Shown: in pieces, positions 1 through 12,310 of the stretch
How positions within the stretch are numbered: the stretch's first letter is position 1
Layout: each line of letters opens with the position of its first letter
NCBI GenBank assembly: GCA_028023455.1
Contig: JAQFVV010000285.1
Location: 182,501 to 246,500, forward strand
Reading direction: 5' to 3'
Source: Epiperipatus broadwayi
Taxonomy: Eukaryota > Onychophora > Udeonychophora > Euonychophora > Peripatidae
DNA length: 64,000 bases
The notes under the pieces: generated by a model
Told to the model about the DNA's origin: nothing
Database searches by the model: none
The model's input: only the letters and a program-made list of their open reading frames with translations
Translations under genes and position numbers: made by a program

Positions 1-948
1 AGCATATTTTATGCAAAGGAAGCAATTCTGCCATTACAAACTAATTTTTTTATGAAGCAGTTGTCTACAATGCTGTCAAATTCACATATCAAATATAATC
101 GATATATTTAAAAATAATGACAGCCTATTATGTGGATAAATTTCTCACATGTAATTATATAATATTTCTCCAGGCAATTTCAGCCTTTCAGAATGGGTAC
201 ATTTTTCACATTTATATAATATTAAAATCTTTTGTTTGATTTACATTAAATCTTTAAAAAAAATGTTAAAGCAACCTATTAAAAAAACAATGACCTTTAC
301 ATAGGCTGGGTAATCTGGTAATAATATATTAGAGATCATTTTTGCAGAAATTACACAAACTAATCCATTACTATAAATATATCCACATAAAACAAAGAAT
401 TTGCTGGCTTATAATTCGATATTTTATGATGATATATTTTAACTTTTTCTGCAACAAACTTTTCTTTCTGAAAGATTTCAACCCTTTATCTTACTGTGAC
501 TCTTCATTATATTTCAACTTCAATCATACCTTTACAATAAAAGCAACCAAAATTGCATTTCTTACTACCCATATATATATATCCACATTCTCAAATATTA
601 AAAAAAAATTGATCATTATAATAAAACAACTTTTTGAGTTTAATTGAACTAATACATGTGTTTTTTCTAGTTTATGAAGTAAACATTATTTTGAAAGAAT
701 TATATAATTTGGAAGATAATAGAATACAAATGCTCATGCATTAGTGGTTGATATCTTAAACAAGATATCTGTGATCTCAGAATAATTTATAGCTTTTACT
801 TTTATTAATAAAAACTTAGAATTTATAGTTGGAACTCAGTTTAGTTTAGAACCCAAATTTCTAATTGATAAGGATTATCCATGATAGAGATAAAAAATAG
901 TTTCTTTATTTACTTTTAAGACTACATAGAACCTTCTTTCCATTGCAG
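1..948. other. Unassigned AT-rich sequence
   Basis: No coding region, repeat family or RNA was recognised here. The longest open frame (342-647) is low-complexity AT translation with no motif. It ends in a pyrimidine tract followed by CAG at 946-948, considered in the next entry. Confidence 0.5.
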
Positions 949-1103
949 ATTTTCATTCATGATGCTTGGGCTGTACATTTGGTTGTTCCTGACTGCAAGA
1001 CTACTTGTGTGATCCTCATTCCAGTTTTGTCATTAACTGTATCACCAATGTACTAATGTACTCATTTTATGTAAATAATAAAGGTCTTATGAGAAAAAAA
1101 AAA
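949..1103 (+). other. Candidate terminal exon or retrocopy 3' end
   Basis: A pyrimidine-rich stretch ending in TTGCAG (to 948) resembles a 3' splice site. From 949 one frame stays open for 35 codons (starting IFIHDAWAVHLVVPDC) to a TAA at 1054-1056. AATAAA lies at 1077-1082, and an A-run starts at 1094, 11 bases after it. The order acceptor, short open frame, stop, poly(A) signal fits the last exon of a gene. The genomic A-run just after the signal fits instead the 3' end of a retroposed transcript. The peptide is not recognised and no upstream exon could be identified, so this is a weak call. Confidence 0.22.
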
Positions 1104-1576
1104 CAGAAAAAAAATGGAATTGAAAATGTAGATTAAATTGCATTAGCATTTGAGAACAAGTGGCGCTATATGTCTAATAGAAGTATGGGACCTACTTTAT
1201 TGCATAGATGGTAAAATTGGGAACACTGCAGAACAAGACCTTAAAAAAATGTAACAAAAAATAAAAGCAGAAGCAAAGAAGGATTAAACTTTACAAGGAA
1301 ATAAAAGGAAAGTAAAATAAAAGTAGTCTATAATTAATTTAGGTATAATTAAAAAGCAAAGTTAATTAGCTTTGAAAATTATCTATAATTAAACGGAATG
1401 GAAATATAAGTTTACAAAAATAAATCAGTTGTTAGCCAGATAAAATATTTCAAATAACAAACGAATTCAATTAGTGCAGATTTTATGACAGAAGTTAGGT
1501 TACGATGATTAAATATAGTTAATCAGCTTGAGATGTTTACATTTATCCCAATGGATAAGATTTGTTTTAAAAAATA

Positions 1577-1607
<31 letters not shown>

Positions 1608-2811
1608 GTTACAGAATAAGAACACTTAGATCTTCATGATCTTCTGAGAACACCAGTTTGAAGCAGTGGAAACATTTAGTTAGGATCTTTTGGGGGGGGG
1701 GTGCTCAATTTTTCTAGATTAGAAAGCCATCTAGGAAACTGAATCAAGTTGTTGTTTCCAGTTTCTAAGCCTCAAAAACCAATAAACTACAAGGGAACAT
1801 GTGAAAGATATTATGAAATTACAGTACTAGCCTATACAAAGTTTAGAGAACAGACTAAAAGTATATGGTATGGAAATGATACTACGTTACTCCTAATTAA
1901 ATCTAAATTACTCTTATTTTACCTTGCTCTTAATTGCCTATAAAATTTAATCTTGCTTTGTTTCTTATTTGGTTTGCTAAAATCAATATTTAAAGCATTT
2001 TGGAGAATTTGAATGTTATATAATAATAATTAATTGAATTTATTTTATTTTATTCTGGTTAACAAAATCTTTATTAGACAATAAAATATATAAAGATTTG
2101 TAAAATATTTTAAATTATATATAATGTTATATCTTGACTTTATATATTGCGACTTCTAACTCAAGTAGTTTATATTCTAAGCAACTACATTATTCCAAGG
2201 TTCACAAATTTAAATTCTTTTCTTTCTGAACATTTTTAGGTCTCCCATTATGGCAGTACAAAGGAATGTGATGGATTATACTACAATTTTTGTAGCACAT
2301 ACATGTATAAAAATTGTCTTGTTAAATAAATTCAATTAATTGAATGTTATTGAAAATTCCTACATATTCTCAAGTATATAGGGTATATAAAGACAAAAAA
2401 CTTCCAATACAATGTCAAAAATTTATTTTCAGTGCAGCAGTAATTTCAGATGTAAAATTACCCATTTACATGTTAAAAAAAAGATGGCCTGTGACCAGCT
2501 TTCTATCCAAACATTTTTATAAAGAAATTAAACTGCTCATTAAATTCTACAAAATTTCAAACTGACTGTTTAGTCCAAAAGCAAATTCTCACAATTCATT
2601 ATTAAAAGTTCATTTTCAATGACTAAATGCAATATAAAATTGAGTGATAACTTCTAATGCCAAATTGCTAAATTATTACATCAGCCAAGATTAAAAAGAA
2701 TGTGTTGAGAATTTAATATTCATAACAAAATTTTTATAAAGAATTTAATTTGTAAATCTCAGTTTTCTATACAATATTTTTAAAAAGCAAAACATTTTCA
2801 ATTTTCTATAC
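1104..2811. other. Unassigned AT-rich sequence with small microsatellites
   Basis: A CA run grades into a TA run at about 1577-1606, and there is a short G-run near 1691-1700. The open frames at 1749-1943 and 2344-2565 show no motif and look like chance. Confidence 0.45.
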
Positions 2812-2930
2812 TGTAATAAACTAAAGATCAGCCTTTCAAGCTAACGTACATGCGCTTTTTATGAATATTAATACTAATAAATGAATACTTTCATTTCCAA
2901 CACAAGATAAAGTCTTTTCAAAAGAGTAGA
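2812..2930. repeat. Dispersed repeat F, copy 1
   Basis: This roughly 117-bp segment recurs almost unchanged at 3153-3271 in the same orientation, 341 bp away, with only a handful of substitutions (for example TGCGCT versus TGCACT, AATGAA versus AACGAA). No TSD or terminal structure was found. The family is not recognised. Confidence 0.85.
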
Positions 2931-3152
2931 ATGAATCCACATATTCTTCCAACCCAAATACTTATATACAGGCAAATCTTAAGTACTGGAAATGAAAGTG
3001 TGAGGATAAACCAATCACTTTAAATTACTTTTTACTATGTCTGAATGAATGATGCCCATGAAATTTTCTAGAACTTACAAAATGTCATTCTTAAATGAAA
3101 CTAAACATATGTAAATGAGGCATTTATTTTATATAGCGGTATGTTTATAAAT

Positions 3153-3271
3153 TGTAATAAACTAAAGATCAGCCTTTCAAGCTAACGTACATGCACTTTT
3201 TATGAATATTAATACTAATAAACGAATACTTTCATTTCCAACACAAGATAAAGTCTTTTCGAAAGAATAAA
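3153..3271. repeat. Dispersed repeat F, copy 2
   Basis: Near-identical to 2812-2930. The preceding bases (a block with ATATAGCGGTATG near 3131-3143) are shared with the diverged copy at 8163-8285, so the true element starts before the duplicated part. Confidence 0.85.
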
Positions 3272-4242
3272 AAATCATTTTCATCAAAACCCCTGATAAA
3301 ATATGTTTTGCAATAATACATCAGTCACTTAGTGTAAAATAACATGGACAAACCCTAAGTTTGTTATATTTTTCAATAATAACTTTTAAATTTTTTTTAA
3401 GTATATATACATGTATTTATTTGTAATTTTACTAGCTGAAATCAAAACATTTGTAATCTCACATGAAAAAGATTTATTTTCAGAATATATATATATATAA
3501 CAATTAATAATTATTGATAATTTCTTGGTAACATTAAAGGTTAAAATTTATCTCTATTTACATAGATATTATCTGCTCATTTCTATTTATTATAATATAA
3601 CAATCCATAAAAACATTTAATTCAATAGATGTATGTATGTAATACAAATAAATGTCCATTAATTAAAAACTATTGTAATGACAATAAAAATAATAAATAT
3701 AATGGTAATTAACTATTATATACAGTTTTTCAATCTGCAGAAGTACTTTTGATTAATTGCAAAAAAGGGATATATAAATTGTAAATCAAAAGTACCAATC
3801 ATACATAAGATGGCATGTTTTAGATCTATTTGGTTTTGTAAAAAAAAATTATGTTGTTAGCAGTGTGATAAACTAAAAAATATTGAGATATTTGCCAAGG
3901 AATTGCTTGAAGTTGGTTATAAGATGAAACAGATTAACAATACTTTAAGCCAATTTAAAAGGAGTTATAATAGTGTAAAGGAGTTGAAGATAGATAGTAA
4001 AAAATCAATGAGGCAATTTTAATAAATAGGAATAAAATGAATATAATTAATAGACAAACTGCTAACATTAAAATTTGGGATTCATGGGATTTGAATTGAT
4101 GACGTTTGCTTCCATTTTATTTTTTGAATTTAACGCAGTTGAGGCAAGTTAAAGAATTAACTGAAAGTACTTGTGCAGATTTAAAGATTGTATATAATAG
4201 TTAATTACCATTATATTTATTATTTTTATTGTTATATATATA
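3272..4242. other. Unassigned AT-rich sequence
   Basis: Nothing recognisable apart from short TA runs (about 3486-3499 and 4234-4245). Confidence 0.45.
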
Positions 4243-4335
4243 TATGACAATAGATGGTGTTCTACCAAAAACACCGTCAAGCGTAAGTTTGTTTACATAA
4301 ACGTCAGAGCAAGCATTCACTATCTCTAACTTTAG

Positions 4336-4391
4336 TTCCACCTTCAGATCATGATTTCAAGCTATTTGCTATCATCAGTGAAGGACAGGAA
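4336..4391 (-). ncRNA. Type I hammerhead-like ribozyme motif, family C
   Basis: Read on the minus strand: CTGATGA (4378-4372), helix II AGC/GCT with loop AAATA, GAAA (4358-4355), a two-pair helix III (TC/GA around AT), then ATC as the NUH cleavage triplet. Helix I pairs CCTTCA with TGAAGG, then after an internal loop TTCC with GGAA. The base of helix II is a T-T mismatch, which may weaken activity. The outer part of helix I differs in sequence from the sister motif at 4731-4791 but still pairs. Assignment is by eye; self-cleavage is untested. Confidence 0.6.
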
Positions 4392-4730
4392 TAAGAAAAT
4401 AGATCTAAACACAAACTCTGAGCATTTATGAAACAGTTTTATGTAAACAAACTTATGCTTGATGGTGTTTTTGGTAGAACGCCATCTATTGTCATAAATA
4501 CAAGCGTTAGCATGTTTTAACTTGTGTTTTTGTTTTTCATAAATGTACCTTTGAGGTCTTTCTAGCAATGATATATATTGCAGAGGCTTCTACTATGTGG
4601 TGATGCTGAACTGAGATCAGACCCATGTAGCTATCTGGCTTGCTATGCTGAGTTTGAAGACATTACGTGTCTAAAAGATTCACGCTTGCAAGCTGAATAG
4701 AAACTGTTTCATAAATGCTCAGAGTTTGTG

Positions 4731-4791
4731 TTTAGATGCTTCACTGATGATAGCAAATAGCTTGAAATCATGATCTGAAGATGGAACTAAA
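4731..4791 (+). ncRNA. Type I hammerhead-like ribozyme motif, family C
   Basis: CTGATGA lies at 4744-4750. Helix II is AGC 4752-4754 with GCT 4760-4762. GAAA is at 4764-4767. Helix III is TC 4768-4769 with GA 4772-4773. The cleavage triplet ATC is 4773-4775. Helix I pairs TGAAG 4776-4780 with CTTCA 4739-4743 and, beyond an internal loop, CTAAA 4787-4791 with TTTAG 4731-4735. The order and short helix III match the type I hammerheads known from Penelope-like elements and retrozymes. A T-T opposition at the base of helix II is the one non-canonical feature. Confidence 0.62.
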
Positions 4792-5268
4792 GTTAGAGAT
4801 AGTGAATGCTTGCTCTGACATTTATGTAAACAAACTTACGCTTGATGGTGTTTTTGGTAGAACGCCATCTATTGTCATAAATACAAGCGTTAGCAAGTTT
4901 TAACTTGTGTTTTTGTTTTTCATATATATATATTTATATTACACAACTTTAATTGAATATAAAAATATGTTCTCAAAATAAATTTAATTTTTATAAAAAA
5001 GATTAATTGTGAAAAAGTTATACAACTTATTTGCTATTTATTTCCAGTGCTATATAAAATAAAAAAACAAATTTCTAAGCTAAGCATTTATTTTCAAAAT
5101 GTAAATAAAAAGGGAATTTTTTTGAAACAGTTATTTTAAAATTTCATCAGATTTTGAAAAAATTACAAATAAGTTTAAAATTTTGTGAATTTTTTACTAG
5201 TTGGTAATACACTATGATAAAATTTCAAATAAGTAGACAATGGATATCACAAGGTCTTAAAAGGAGAT

Positions 5269-5463
5269 AAAAATCAGTCGTTATCTTGTATTCTGATGAT
5301 GGTGTAGTGAAAATTACACTACAAAAATATTATTCATTAAGTGGATGATTTCTAGTCTAATGAATGACTAATAAAAATTATTAATATACTTCCATCAAGT
5401 GATTTGTGTCAAAGTTGTGAGGACAGCAGCATATTTGACACATCAATTAACTGTAATAAATGG

Positions 5464-5513
<50 letters not shown>

Positions 5514-5771
5514 AACAATGATAAAGATATATGTAAGAGATTGTGATCTGTACCAACTGATGAATAGTCATTCATGTGCATCTTAGAGATAATACATTTT
5601 TTTACATATCTTTGGCCATAGGTTTATGATAACATACCTCCATAAAGGGTTAAAAATGGATAGAAACCACCCTGCCTTACATGAGAGTGGTTTAATGAAA
5701 ATCACATTACAGAAATGTTATTTATTAAGTGGATGATCTCTAGTCTAATGAATAACTAAAAAAATATTAAG
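5269..5771 (+). repeat. Family B repeat, more than one unit head to tail
   Basis: The block containing GTGGATGATTTCTAGTCTAA at 5341 recurs at 5729, a direct period of 388 bp, so the locus holds one complete unit and part of the next. A pure TA array (about 5465-5511) sits inside the unit. The hammerhead core position keeps CTGATGA (5557-5563) but has lost GAAA, so this copy should be dead. Other copies: 14285-15085, 38640-38865, 46880-47060 and part of 53150-53220. Confidence 0.8.
5465..5511. repeat. (TA)n microsatellite
   Basis: About 47 bp of uninterrupted TA inside the family B unit. Confidence 0.95.
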
Positions 5772-8162
5772 TAGGTAATGGAGTTATATGTATCTTTTAT
5801 TTTTTATTTTTAATGTAATACAGATATTTAGTAACACTGTAAATCAAACTTTTTAAACATTTATCTTTTTATCATTTTATGATATATAAAAATGATACAA
5901 TTTTTATGATGAACAATTTTTCAAATTTTTGTCATTTACCAGTGCAAAAGTTTTTGTAATCAAGTAATGATATGTAATGAATTTGATTTTTTTTATTAAA
6001 TTAATTTTTTAAGGAATATTCAAGTAAGTTACTTTTAAGTCATGCTAATATATTATATTCATTATTTAAATGTTTTTTACTTCATTCATATAATTACACT
6101 TTGTATTTCATTTGACTGATATTTATTTGTTTTTTCAAAATACTTTCTGAATTGCGTTCCACACTTTCCCTTTTTATTTATTCTTTCAATAAAGTCATTC
6201 TGCAATGTTTTTTGAAATTGTTTATTTATGGATTTTTTAATATATATATATAATGTTCAAATCACCTATGTTTTTTTAGCAAATCCCTCTATGAATAAAT
6301 ATAAAGTATTCACAGTGGGCGTTGCGAAAACGTTTGGAAGATGATTTGATCATTTTGAATTTCAATTTTCAACTAGCAATATATACTGGCATATTTTCTT
6401 ATATATATATGTTAATACATTACAATATTTATTTTTATAATTATACTATAAAGAATTTATAATTATTTTGTGATAACAGAATATATTATAAATTTATAAT
6501 TATTTTTATTATTATAATAAATCTTATATATATTCATATTTTATTTATTTTTATGATTATTGAAATTAGTTCATTTTTAATATTTTGAAATTCTTTGTAA
6601 TCAAAATCTTATTGAAATAATCAACAAATAAAATAAAGATATAATTAATTTTAAATAAAATCATTACAAGTTTCAATCACATTTGGATGGTTTGTCAATG
6701 GTAAATCAATTTCTAATATGTCTTCTAATCAATATTTGGATAGATTTAAGAAATCTAATGTAATTTTTCCAATGAATTGAATTGTCATGGATTTTATGTA
6801 CTTTTTACTTTGTTTTCTGCATGGTCTTATTCTTATTTGTTTATTTTTTTTCTCTGCATAATGTATTTAGTTTTTCTAGGCCAAAAGTAATAAATAAAGG
6901 CTATGTTCTGCAATTTATCAATTTTTGAGTTCCAGCTACATTCTATTCTCTGGCCTGTTGAAAGAATGAGGCCATTGAAACTTTGATTAGATTAATTTTG
7001 TTTCATTAATTTAAGATTATCTATTGCTTTATAAATTTACAAACCTACAATCCATTAGATTGCTTAAATTGCTTGCTAATCTTTGCTATCCTGAAATGGT
7101 TTGTTAAAGTGGTAGACAGGATCCCAAAATACATTAATCAAAAGCAGGCTCTAAAACTTCCCTCATTCTTAAATTTCTCATGGACTCTCAAGCAATTTGA
7201 TTATTCTTTTATACTTGGTAAGTAAATTATTATTGTTATTATTAGATGTTATTAAACACATCAATTTCTAATAATCATATGATTGTTATTCTGCTGTATA
7301 TCATAGATATTTGAAATACTATGTGAAATAATTTAAGATTGCTTTTTCCTGGCAATTTGAAACAATATATTTATGAATGTTTTCTCCTGGCAATTTGAAA
7401 TAATGATTTGCTGTTAATATGACTATTATATTCAATTGTGTATTTGTATATACAGTCACTGCTGAATAGAAATTATTAAAAAATTAAACCAAGAGAAGAA
7501 AAATAAAAAAAACAGAAAGACAAAGTAGAGGGAAAAAAGAGAAGATTTTTCTCAAGTATTTCACAGCAAGGCAAAAATATATAATTTTAGATGAAATGCT
7601 TGTAATAAATTTAAATACAAAATTTATAAATAAAACTATTCTTGTCAATAAAGTTTTTTTAAAATATTAAATATATATTGTAATGATTATATTATCAGTT
7701 ACTTGATATATATATTGGCAAAATTTTAGAATTTTATAAAAAGCTCAAAAATTACCCCACGGTTTGTAGTTTGAATTTTGACTTTTTTTCAAATCACTGA
7801 TTTAGATTTTTGTTTTCGAAGTTGAAGTCCATAGCCAATCTAGTTAGTCATCTAATAGTAGTCGGAAAATGGGTCTTTTCTATTCTTTGCTAAAGGTAAA
7901 GACTTTAGATAAATATGGATTGAACGAGCAGCGATAAGCGGATTTGAAAAAAATAATGTGATCGTAGTATAATCGAGATTTACTATTAGTGATGGAGTGT
8001 CAATGTTATACTTCTAGGTATTCTGAATCCATGGTTACTTTATTTGTTACTATGAATATTTGGATAAGCAAACAAAATCAAAGAGTCATGAATTCATCAA
8101 TTAAAGATAATAATAAAAAAAAAAAGAAACACTTTAGATTAAAAACAACATAAAGCAAATAA
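5772..8162. other. Unassigned AT-rich sequence
   Basis: Very AT-rich with short homopolymers and TA runs. A slightly less AT-rich stretch near 7080-7200 shows no open frame of note. No repeat family shared with the rest of the window was seen. Confidence 0.45.
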
Positions 8163-8285
8163 TAAGGTATTTATTTATGTAGCGCTATGTTAATAAATTG
8201 TAATTATAAATTAGCGATCAGGCTAATGCACATGTGCTTTACAGATTTTCTACTATACGTAAATGAATACTCTTATTTCAAAATA
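8163..8285. repeat. Dispersed repeat F, diverged copy
   Basis: Shares the order of blocks with 3121-3271: an AGCG(C/G)TATGT-like block, a TAATAAATTGTAAT-like block, the CAGGCTAATGCACATG-like block and a trailing AATGAATACT. Clearly older than the two copies near 3 kb. Confidence 0.55.
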
Positions 8286-9914
8286 GACCTGCAATCAGTT
8301 TTTTTATAATAAAATTGTGAAAAGACTTTAAACATGTATTAAACGCTTTAAAACTCAGATACACACATTTGCCTAACATTATAAAAGAAACTAAAACTCT
8401 AATTGTATAATAAAGTATTAATATTATTTTAATTGTAATTTTAAGAATTTATTTGACCATTGCTAAAAAAAAGTCCCGTTGCGATTATTTTGAGTTACAA
8501 AATGTTATCTTTTCCTGTATAGTGGGTCCCACCTCTTTTCTATTGTTTTCTTATTATCTACTGCAAGCAATGATTTTTTTAAAGTCTAGACCAGCAAAAT
8601 AAGAAAGCAGATCAAAACAATCTGTTTAATTGGTTAGGTAAATGTTGGTGGATTTTAAAATTCCATAGGTCACGTTTTAACAAATAAATCATAAATTTTG
8701 CGCAATTTGCAAAGATTTCATGTATTTTTTAAATCTAGTAGACAGCTACTGATTACAAGACGAATGGCGGACCTATTATTAAACTAGCAGACCAGTTTTC
8801 TTTCTTTTTTTCAACGAAAACTTTATACAAAGCCGCGCTACGAAAATCGTTCAGTAATTATAGATTTGGGATCGAATTTCATCTACATGTATGTCAAGTT
8901 TAATACCTTCAGCAGGTTAGTTTTGGCTTTCTAGAATCTCTCTAAACCTCCTAATAAACGCTAAACAATTGATGTTAATAATACAGACTTGACCTTAGTG
9001 CTTACTAATAGCATAGATGGCATTTGAAGTTTGAAAAATAGATGAAGAGGAGACAAACTCGGCCGCCCACCCGCCTTTTGAAAGATACCGCATTTCATAA
9101 ATATAGTATGCTAGTACGATTCGGATTCAAATTTTACATCCTTTAGGCAAAACTCTTTAAAATATCATACCCTTTCTAACTTGTTCTGATTATAAAATAC
9201 TAAGGTTATAAAATGGCTTTAAGAAATTTGACTATAATGATTTCTAGCATAACATTATTGCTGATTTATTATTTGAGGTAGACAATATTCGCATTTTGAA
9301 CTATATTACATGAAACAATTTATAATATTTTGATTACATAGAACAACAAAATGTAATAAAATTTGTGCTAAGTAATAATTAACTTAGCAATTGTAAAAGC
9401 ACGTGATTAAAGAAAACTACGTATACTTTAAAAATATAATTATATTTGTAGACAGCTTATATATTTATATATGTGTTTTACATTTATACTGGTAAATTGT
9501 TTAGAGATATATTTATATGCTTGTATATGTACAAGTATGTATCTTCTACACTGTGCATAGATGTGTGTATGTTCACACGCGTAACTTCTATTTTATGTCT
9601 ACATGTGTACTCTTAGCTGTTTTATTTGTTTTATGTACTGGTCACTATTAATTGTGAGTACTTGTATATGTAACTTATATACGTGTAAAAGTAATTCTTT
9701 ATGAAAAAAATGTTAAAAGTAATTCTTTATGAAAAAATGTTAATATATATATATGAGTATGTTTTTATTTTGTGTTTTCCAGAAGGTTTGTGATACTGGT
9801 ATTTTAGTTGTATTTATATATTGGATTATATCCATCATCTAATATGAGTATTGAATGTCTTTAGAAAAATTTAATTTTATTTAAATATTTCAAATACATA
9901 CAACTGTTAATAGT
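8286..9914. other. Unassigned sequence, locally less AT-rich
   Basis: Two short GC-richer patches (about 8820-8845 and 9060-9080) stand out, without open frames or RNA motifs. A short direct duplication of AGTAATTCTTTATGAAAA occurs at about 9690-9740. Confidence 0.4.
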
Positions 9915-9930
9915 ACATAGGTTAGTATAT

Positions 9931-10055
9931 GCACAACGTTTCAAGAGATATCATTCTCCCCTCTCTTCTTCAGGTGTTGCTGGCCTGACCAGTGACAACA
10001 CTAGCATGGGAATCGAACATGGACCCTTAGGTTCTTGAGTATTGAATTTTTAGGT
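9931..10055 (-). repeat. tRNA-related SINE with hammerhead-like core
   Basis: On the minus strand a tRNA T-arm-like box (GTTCGATTCCCATG, about 10018-10005) is followed by a hairpin (GTGTTG ... CTGG ... CCAG ... CAACAC, about 10003-9976), then CTGAAGA (9973-9967), a 6-bp hairpin AAGAGA/TCTCTT and GAAACG (9942-9937). CTGANGA, hairpin, GAAA is the hammerhead core layout, and the upstream hairpin occupies the helix I position. No helix III partner was found, so activity is doubtful. The 5' half of the tRNA-like region is too degenerate to assign an amino acid. Confidence 0.5.
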
Positions 10056-10154
10056 AACGATCTTTTCTTTATTTATCTATTTTATCTTTTCTAATTATAA
10101 AAATATTATCTAAAACTTTTGCATTATAAAGAGAAAGTAATTAATCTATTTTTT

Positions 10155-10316
10155 AGGAGAAAAAGAGGGCGGAAGGGAGAAAAAATAGAGAAAGAAAAAA
10201 AGATATATATACATAGAGATAGAAAGAGAGAATGAGAAAAAGGAAAAAGAAAAAAAAAGATTGAGAAAGGAAAGAAACAAACGAGAGAAAAAAATAAGAA
10301 AGAGAGAGAGGTTCTA
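10155..10316. repeat. Polypurine tract (GA/A-rich)
   Basis: About 160 bp almost entirely A and G on the plus strand, imperfectly repetitive, interrupted by one short TATATATACAT segment. No coding signal. Confidence 0.8.
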
Positions 10317-11519
10317 AATCAGTTCTTAAACAAACAAATATAAGGATGTCATAATGAGTTTAAAGATATTTAATGAAGTGCAAAAATTGGAATATCACAT
10401 GCTATCCTCATAATCCAGGGAGCAAACGTCTGTACAAGAGTTTGGGTGTTTTGATTATGTTGCCAACCAAATAGATTTTAAACCTATGTAATTAGAAACT
10501 AAAAATAGATATTTTTTATTTTATCTATTTTTAATTCTCAGGATAGGCTTATGATTTTGCAGAACGACTAAAACCATGGCATTTTTCTTTACGACTTATA
10601 ATATTCTTGTTTGCCCTTTCCATTCTTATGTACATAGAACTATTACTTAAAATGCTAGAGGGTATTATTTGAGCTTTAACATTTTCATTTGGGCATTATG
10701 AATCTAGCAATCTTTCTCAATAATATTTTTCATATAATTTAAGATATCATCAATGACCAAATTATTGGAAATATATTTCCAAAATAATAGTTTTTTTTAT
10801 ATAGCTATAAATAACTTTTGCTAGAAGTTTACGCTAGAAAGAAAAATTTCATGTCACTTTCATGCTTTTTCTAGTTGAAATAAGTTACACTCTGGAATAT
10901 GCAATTTAGAACAATGGATAAATGGCTTGGTTAAAGAGTAAGAATTTCAGATTTAGATCACATAGGAGTAAATCATAAATATTTATTTTAAATCACTAAA
11001 GCGTTTCAATATCATATAATTTCCCATTCAATTAACTACACAGATATTTATTTATTTATTTATTTATTTACTCACAAAGTCTTATTTCAAACACATATAC
11101 ATAGATAGAATTTTATTTGATATTCATTGGTATATATTTCTACTTGCATGAGTGATAATAAATAAAATTTAAAAAAATATATTTGAGGCTATCAACCTTT
11201 CCTTCTGTTCTTAACCCCCCTTTTTGACTATTAGTTATCATGGCATAGGTTTAGTATGCTACAAAATTTTGCAAACTTTATTCAAGCCTGTAGTTGTTTT
11301 AAAAATATATCTTAAATCATTATTCCATTAGCAAATTACTGATCTGGTTTTCATTTTCCAGATAATTTTTTTACAAGTTTTTATACCTTATTGTACAGTG
11401 ACCTCTAGATGACTTAAATGACAATCCATTAATTATCATCATATATTAAAAAGAGTAAGTATGGATCTTATTTAAGTCATCACAATTTTATAGGTGCCAT
11501 AATTGTTGTCAATCTTTCA
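10317..11519. other. Unassigned AT-rich sequence
   Basis: A short (TTTA)n array at about 11046-11072 is the only structure noticed. Confidence 0.45.

Positions 11520-12310
<791 letters not shown>

Larger units (their letters stand above)
4243..4925. repeat. Family C repeat block: tandem and inverted, with hammerhead motifs
   Basis: Two structures overlap. First, 4243-4445 is the inverted complement of about 4700-4872, forming a foldback with arms of roughly 200 and 170 bp. Second, the segment ending AACGCCATCTATTGTC plus the tail with AAGCGTTAGCA occurs twice in direct orientation (4438-4545 and 4822-4925), giving a head-to-tail period of 383 bp. Each arm carries a hammerhead-like motif (4336-4391 on the minus strand, 4731-4791 on the plus strand). 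The tail after the right terminus has no inverted partner on the left, so this is not a simple terminal-inverted-repeat transposon. A related snapback copy lies at 59016-59258. The 68-codon minus frame at 4362-4568 is a shadow of this repeat. Confidence 0.8.

Noticed and set aside
9937-9973. A complete hammerhead ribozyme at this SINE
   Set aside because: Core bases and helix II are present, but no helix III partner or proper cleavage site could be placed; kept only as hammerhead-like.
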